From: an uncultured Oscillospiraceae bacterium
GTDB taxonomy: Bacteria; Bacillota; Clostridia; Oscillospirales; Oscillospiraceae
DNA length: 40,805 bases
Assembly: GCA_900763965.1 (NCBI GenBank)
Contig: CAAFMG010000065.1
Location: 1 to 40,805, forward strand
Direction: 5' to 3'
Positions 38,701-40,805 of the stretch are shown piece after piece. The notes below the pieces were generated by a model. The model had not been told where the DNA came from. It saw only the letters and a program-made list of their open reading frames with translations, and did not search any database. Every line of letters starts with the position of its first letter. Positions within the stretch are counted from its first letter, which is position 1. The position numbers were made by a program, and so were the translations under genes.

Positions 38701-38920
38701 CGGCATCTCCCAGAGCTTTGGAGGCGTAGGCCTGGCTGACCCACTGGGCAAAGGGAACCGCCCGGTTCTGGAAATACTCCTGGGTGGCTGCCTCATAGCC
38801 CTTGGGGTATACGCCGCTTTCTGCCAGGGCAAACAGGGAAGCCCCGCAGAAGGCCATACCCAGCAGGCTGGCGGCGCAGAGGATCAGGGCGATGAACTTT
38901 ACGGGAATGCTGTATTTCAT
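35789..38920 (-). CDS. Large sensor histidine kinase
   Basis: A 1043-residue two-component kinase. An N-terminal transmembrane segment (about residues 8-32) is followed by an unusually large extracytoplasmic region of about 500 residues that ends in a Thr/Glu/Ala/Pro-rich linker (about 405-465). A cluster of several transmembrane segments follows (about 525-770), then a HAMP-like RMRSGDLDSKVDDR segment, the HisKA domain with phospho-acceptor His830 in NVSHDIKTPLTSI, and the HATPase domain with N box SNLLGNAVKYA (Asn942/946) and GSGLGLNIA. The signal sensed is unknown. It starts three bases after the response regulator gene ends; start ATG 38920 gives a plausible signal anchor. Confidence 0.9.
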   Translation of the reverse strand: MKYSIPVKFIALILCAASLLGMAFCGASLFALAESGVYPKGYEAATQEYFQNRAVPFAQWVSQAYASKALGDADESQIRNYFHTYSWFDESRLNYAIRDKDGKTLHEWQSIDSEEVAYTFTIPTNVRYLNVTNLMTTDEYWAINAEPSSPTSNAQVVTSPMQSGISVGKLLLDYLDGTQRLYTFDSRPGFLFVQDGQTLIFKTTALNAEQLGDYWYINHVLITDTKSNVVYEAFGQGNYDTVTGYSVAGNVLEMYLPAGEAPAFPEETEAPAMETTVMDAIPSQGSTVAQIDMTYANARGEEQGTDSVSAVLLGTIFHDDDGTVQFQSLNPLSFEHPQGSILTRISFLDASEAVLYEASNPAGVGTLSNDDRGYLIFRAAGDTEPALTDMGTDALVPTGQAAMKTAPTETAPTETTVTVPMETLIPAAAETAPAEAASEEAMPEETATDLPAEEEDAAGLDLDSAPLEAAMVCSEPQYLLYYDEQTDTNMVAEYTLNTAPEYTVEISFAADAAESSWVWGLLRIIDGIRRFLVPVLGACAVVCAVSTVYLCCAAGRKKGTQEVCAAGLNRLPLDLYFLCAGSIVAGMVALAVVGLQRMTGETMVLGIHAILVLGFIACLVIVGFCYAFVAQAKTPGGFWYRRTCCGWILRQMQTLLNRSVGALLWLLRWLRNGFFPFAVTLLKALWARGKAVSLWAVTQVKRCFRRFLGLLSRLFSMLPVTWQFLSAGFILVFLMYVMLRTYQIGYILLAFCIFFGVILYAASAFAILLESARRMRSGDLDSKVDDRMLIGGFKDFANELNGLADVAMIAAQKQLKSERMKTELITNVSHDIKTPLTSIINYVDLLEKPHNEQQQAQYLEVLSRQSQRLKKLIEDLMEMSQASTGNIPVDITRMDAAEAVNQALGEFSDKLERAQLTPVFRQPPEPVEMMADGRLVWRVMSNLLGNAVKYALPGTRIYLDLLEVEGKVFISIKNISREELNVNADELVERFVRGDASRNTEGSGLGLNIAKSLMELQKGQLQILVDGDLFKTTLIFPGVSNRS

Positions 38921-38923
38921 AAA

Positions 38924-39622
38924 TTATCGGCCCCCCTCCATTTTATACCCCTGACCCCAGACCACTTTCAGATACCGGGGGTCGGAAGGGTTGATCTCGA
39001 TTTTCTCCCGCAGGTGGCGGATATGGACGGCAACGGCACCTTCGCTGCCCAGAGCGGCCTCCCGCCATACGGATTCATACAGAACCTTGGTGGAAAAGAC
39101 CTTGCCGGGGTTGGCGATGAGCAGATGCAAAATGGCATACTCCGTAGGGGTCAGCGCCACCGTCTCTCCATCCACCTGAACGGTTTTGGTGCGGTCGTCC
39201 AGGGTGATGCCTCCCAGGGTGATGATCTCGGTTCCGGTTTCCGGTTCCCGGCTGCCCAGCCGGGCATAGCGGCGCAGCTGGGAGCGCACCCGGGCCAGCA
39301 CCTCCACCGGGACAAAGGGCTTGGTGATATAGTCGTCCGCACCCACATTCAGACCCAGCACCTTGTCCTCGGTCTCGGACTTGGCGGTGAGCAGAATAAT
39401 GGGGGCGTTGGAAATCTCCCGGATCCGGGCGGTGGCGGTGATGCCGTCCATCACAGGCATCATAATATCCAGCAGGATCAGGTGAATGTCGTGATTCTGA
39501 ACGACTTCCAGAGCTTCCTTGCCGGTGAAGGCTTCCAAGAGATTGTAGCCCTCCGGGGCCAGGTAGATTTTCAGGGCGTTCACGATATCCGGCTGATCGT
39601 CACAAATCAGAACATTGTACAT
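38924..39622 (-). CDS. OmpR/PhoB-family response regulator
   Basis: A 232-residue regulator: receiver domain with the acidic pair Asp8/Asp9, phosphorylated Asp52 in LLLDIMMPVMDG, and Lys in the DDYITKPF motif, then a winged-helix DNA-binding domain (VALTPTEYAILHLL, VAVHIRHLREKI, VVWGQGYKME). It receives phosphate from the adjacent kinase. ATG 39622 follows AAAGGGAG. Direct repeats in its promoter suggest it activates its own operon. Confidence 0.95.
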   Translation of the reverse strand: MYNVLICDDQPDIVNALKIYLAPEGYNLLEAFTGKEALEVVQNHDIHLILLDIMMPVMDGITATARIREISNAPIILLTAKSETEDKVLGLNVGADDYITKPFVPVEVLARVRSQLRRYARLGSREPETGTEIITLGGITLDDRTKTVQVDGETVALTPTEYAILHLLIANPGKVFSTKVLYESVWREAALGSEGAVAVHIRHLREKIEINPSDPRYLKVVWGQGYKMEGGR

Positions 39623-39658
39623 TGGTGCGGCACTCCCTTTCTTTCATTTTCTGTTTCT

Positions 39659-39710
39659 ATTATAACAGAGGCTGCTTTAAGAAAAAAGCGGCGGATTCAT
39701 TAAGAAAAAA
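39659..39710 (-). promoter_or_regulatory. Promoter of the two-component operon with direct repeats
   Basis: On the minus strand a consensus TATAAT (39664-39659) has a poor -35 (TTTTTT, 39687-39682, 17-bp spacer). Two exact copies of TTTTTTCTTAA (39710-39700 and 39687-39677) are 23 bp apart; the nearer one covers the -35. This is the layout of an OmpR-type activator site. Confidence 0.6.
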
Positions 39711-39728
39711 TTAACATTTTTGCGACGG

Positions 39729-40526
39729 TCATCCGTTCCGCTGACGGCAGGCACACAGATAGGCATTCTGGAAGTCTCCCAGCTCCCGGTAGCAGATCTC
39801 CAGCATGGGAAGGCAGAGCTCCGGGTATTGGGTCTGGGCAAGAGTAAGGCAGGGGACGGCCTGATCATAGCACCGCTTTTCGTACAGGAGCTGCCCTTGC
39901 AGCAGATTCCACCGGGGGTGCTTCTGATCCTCGGCGGCGGCCAGCAGGGAAGCGGCCCGCTCCCGGTTTCCATCATGTAAAGCGGCCTGAGCCCGAAGGA
40001 GCAGTTCTTCATCCAGGGAAGGAAGCTGGGCGGCGATCTGGCAAAGGTCTGCCCCCTGGGTTCTGCCCAGCAGCAGAAGCCGCTGCCGTTCCAGCTGCGC
40101 AATGGGGCAGACAGCCTCAGTCAGCAGCTGCCGGGCGAAGGGCTCCTGCCCCTGCGCCAATGCCTGCCGGGCGGCCCCCAGGGCGGCGGCAAAGGAAAGG
40201 TACTGCCGCTCCCACTCCAGCATGGGATCCGGCTGCCGAAAGACCGCCAGATGCTCCCGGGCGGCGGCATAGTCTTCGGCGTTCAGGGCCTGTCTTGCCT
40301 TTTGGATGCAGTCCTGATTGGCGGAAACGGCGGCATCCTCGTCCAGAAAAAAGCTCACCGGCTTTCCCAGACGTCCGGCCAGACGGCGCAGGGTCTCCAT
40401 GGAGGGACGGGCGGTATTGTGTTCAATTTGGGAGAGCATATTGCGGGTGATGATCCCTTCGCACAGCTCCCGCTGGGTAAGTTTCGCCTCCAGCCGTGCA
40501 GCCAGAAGCTTTTGCCCCAATGTCAT
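39729..40526 (-). CDS. XRE-family transcriptional regulator with TPR-like repeats
   Basis: A 265-residue regulator with an N-terminal helix-turn-helix (about residues 1-60: TLGQKLLAARLEAKLTQREL, RNMLSQIEHNTARPSMETL) and an alpha-helical C-terminal part rich in Ala, Leu and Gln that looks like TPR repeats (about 75-265). This plan is that of Rgg/PlcR-like and other peptide- or protein-responsive regulators, but no ligand is evident. ATG 40526 follows CCGGAGGG; an earlier TTG lies inside a predicted operator. The promoter carries phased repeats, suggesting self-repression. It stops about 100 bases before the response regulator start, on the same strand. Confidence 0.85.
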   Translation of the reverse strand: MTLGQKLLAARLEAKLTQRELCEGIITRNMLSQIEHNTARPSMETLRRLAGRLGKPVSFFLDEDAAVSANQDCIQKARQALNAEDYAAAREHLAVFRQPDPMLEWERQYLSFAAALGAARQALAQGQEPFARQLLTEAVCPIAQLERQRLLLLGRTQGADLCQIAAQLPSLDEELLLRAQAALHDGNRERAASLLAAAEDQKHPRWNLLQGQLLYEKRCYDQAVPCLTLAQTQYPELCLPMLEICYRELGDFQNAYLCACRQRNG

Positions 40527-40587
40527 GGCGATCCCTCCGGGTAACTCCAATTTACCCCACTATAGCACAGTTTGCCCCGTTTTTCCA
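40511..40587 (-). promoter_or_regulatory. Promoter with phased TTTRCCCC boxes upstream of the XRE gene
   Basis: On the minus strand TGGAAA (40587-40582) and TATAGT (40564-40559) are 17 bp apart. In plus-strand notation, CAGTTTGCCCC (40568-40578, in the spacer) and CAATTTACCCC (40548-40558, just after the -10) are direct repeats 20 bp apart. A third TTTGCCCC at 40511 falls on the same 20-bp phase, 40 bp further on. They are good candidates for operators bound by the XRE protein itself. Confidence 0.55.
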
Positions 40588-40639
40588 CTGTCATAAAAAA
40601 TTCATTTGCTATTTTCGGGTATTTGGTATATAACTGTAA

Positions 40640-40804
40640 TAGGGTCTATCTGAAAACCGGAAATATGACCAACAGCGAGAGATTTTTCGCCTGATGAAGC
40701 CATTTTTTCGCGGGAATACTTTGTGTATTGCAAGGAAAAATGGCGCACAGCAGGCGGAAAAGACCCGCTGTTTGGGTGTGTTGACGGTTTTCAGATAGAC
40801 CCTA
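40640..40804. repeat. Family-B MITE-like element, copy 2 (165 bp)
   Basis: Same length and ends as the copy at 14017-14181, with perfect 20-bp terminal inverted repeats and TA at each extremity. The five differences include a matched pair: CGTCTG/CAGACG in copy 1 is CGCCTG/CAGGCG here, so base pairing in the inner stem is kept. It lies upstream of the XRE regulator promoter, at the right edge of the window. Confidence 0.9.
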
Positions 40805-40805
40805 A

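Noticed and set aside
37466..39703. Long plus-strand open frame opposite the kinase and regulator
   Set aside because: Mirror of GC-rich coding sequence; the minus-strand proteins have full family motifs.

Overview
The window looks like a chromosomal segment of a spore-forming Clostridia member, most likely Oscillospiraceae/Ruminococcaceae. It is GC-rich overall, has clear AGGAGG ribosome binding sites and sigma-A type promoters with 16-18 bp spacers, and carries sporulation genes (sigG, ylmC/ymxH type, a SpoVB-like flippase). Other Firmicutes-type neighbourhoods are an infC-rpmI-rplT operon behind an L20-type leader, a yloU-yloV (fakA) pair, and rel followed by dtd. No tRNA, rRNA, CRISPR array, prophage or intact transposase was seen. 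Species cannot be named from the sequence alone.

Layout. 1-1433 (minus): start of rpsB, then sigG with a PRC-barrel gene behind it, joined by a perfect 15-bp inverted repeat. 1595-1753: a dense cluster of DnaA-box-like 9-mers between divergent gene blocks. 2089-4605 (plus): rpsT and recG. 4617-4839: first copy of an inverted-repeat element (family A). 4886-13390 (plus): an LRR surface protein, gpmI, asp23-type gene plus fakA, a YihY/BrkB membrane protein, DUF5685 plus a J-domain protein, and a cobalamin riboswitch controlling a DUF4430 protein and an ECF transporter S component. 13468-24215 (minus): recJ, rel, a small membrane protein, dtd, an MBL hydrolase, hemZ, an amidohydrolase homologue lacking key catalytic residues and a flippase, closely spaced like one operon, followed by HU and rqcP behind their own promoter with a family-B inverted-repeat element in the leader. 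24355-24635: second family-A element with an internal 58-bp duplication. 24634-26943 (minus): lipid kinase, NUDIX, cutC and a 55-residue membrane peptide. 27076-30803 (plus): a YhcC-type radical SAM protein, a GNAT, infC-rpmI-rplT and an RluA-family pseudouridine synthase.

30776-35641 is the most unusual part. Two 65-bp direct repeats (64/65 identical), each carrying the last codons and terminator of the pseudouridine synthase gene, bracket a module of visibly lower GC. The module holds a NitT/TauT-type ABC transporter on the minus strand and a divergent two-gene AtuA system (DUF1446 protein plus a separate AtuA C-terminal-like ferredoxin-fold protein). It has the geometry of a small island integrated at a gene 3' end, but contains no recombinase. 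Its likely job is uptake and processing of a small, probably acidic organic compound; the substrate is unknown.

35789-40804 (minus): a very large sensor kinase, its OmpR-type response regulator with direct repeats over a weak -35, and an XRE-TPR regulator with phased boxes over its own promoter. The second family-B element closes the window. The two families of non-coding inverted-repeat elements, which share a segment of about 28 nt, and the repeat-bracketed AtuA/ABC module are the best candidates for something undescribed.
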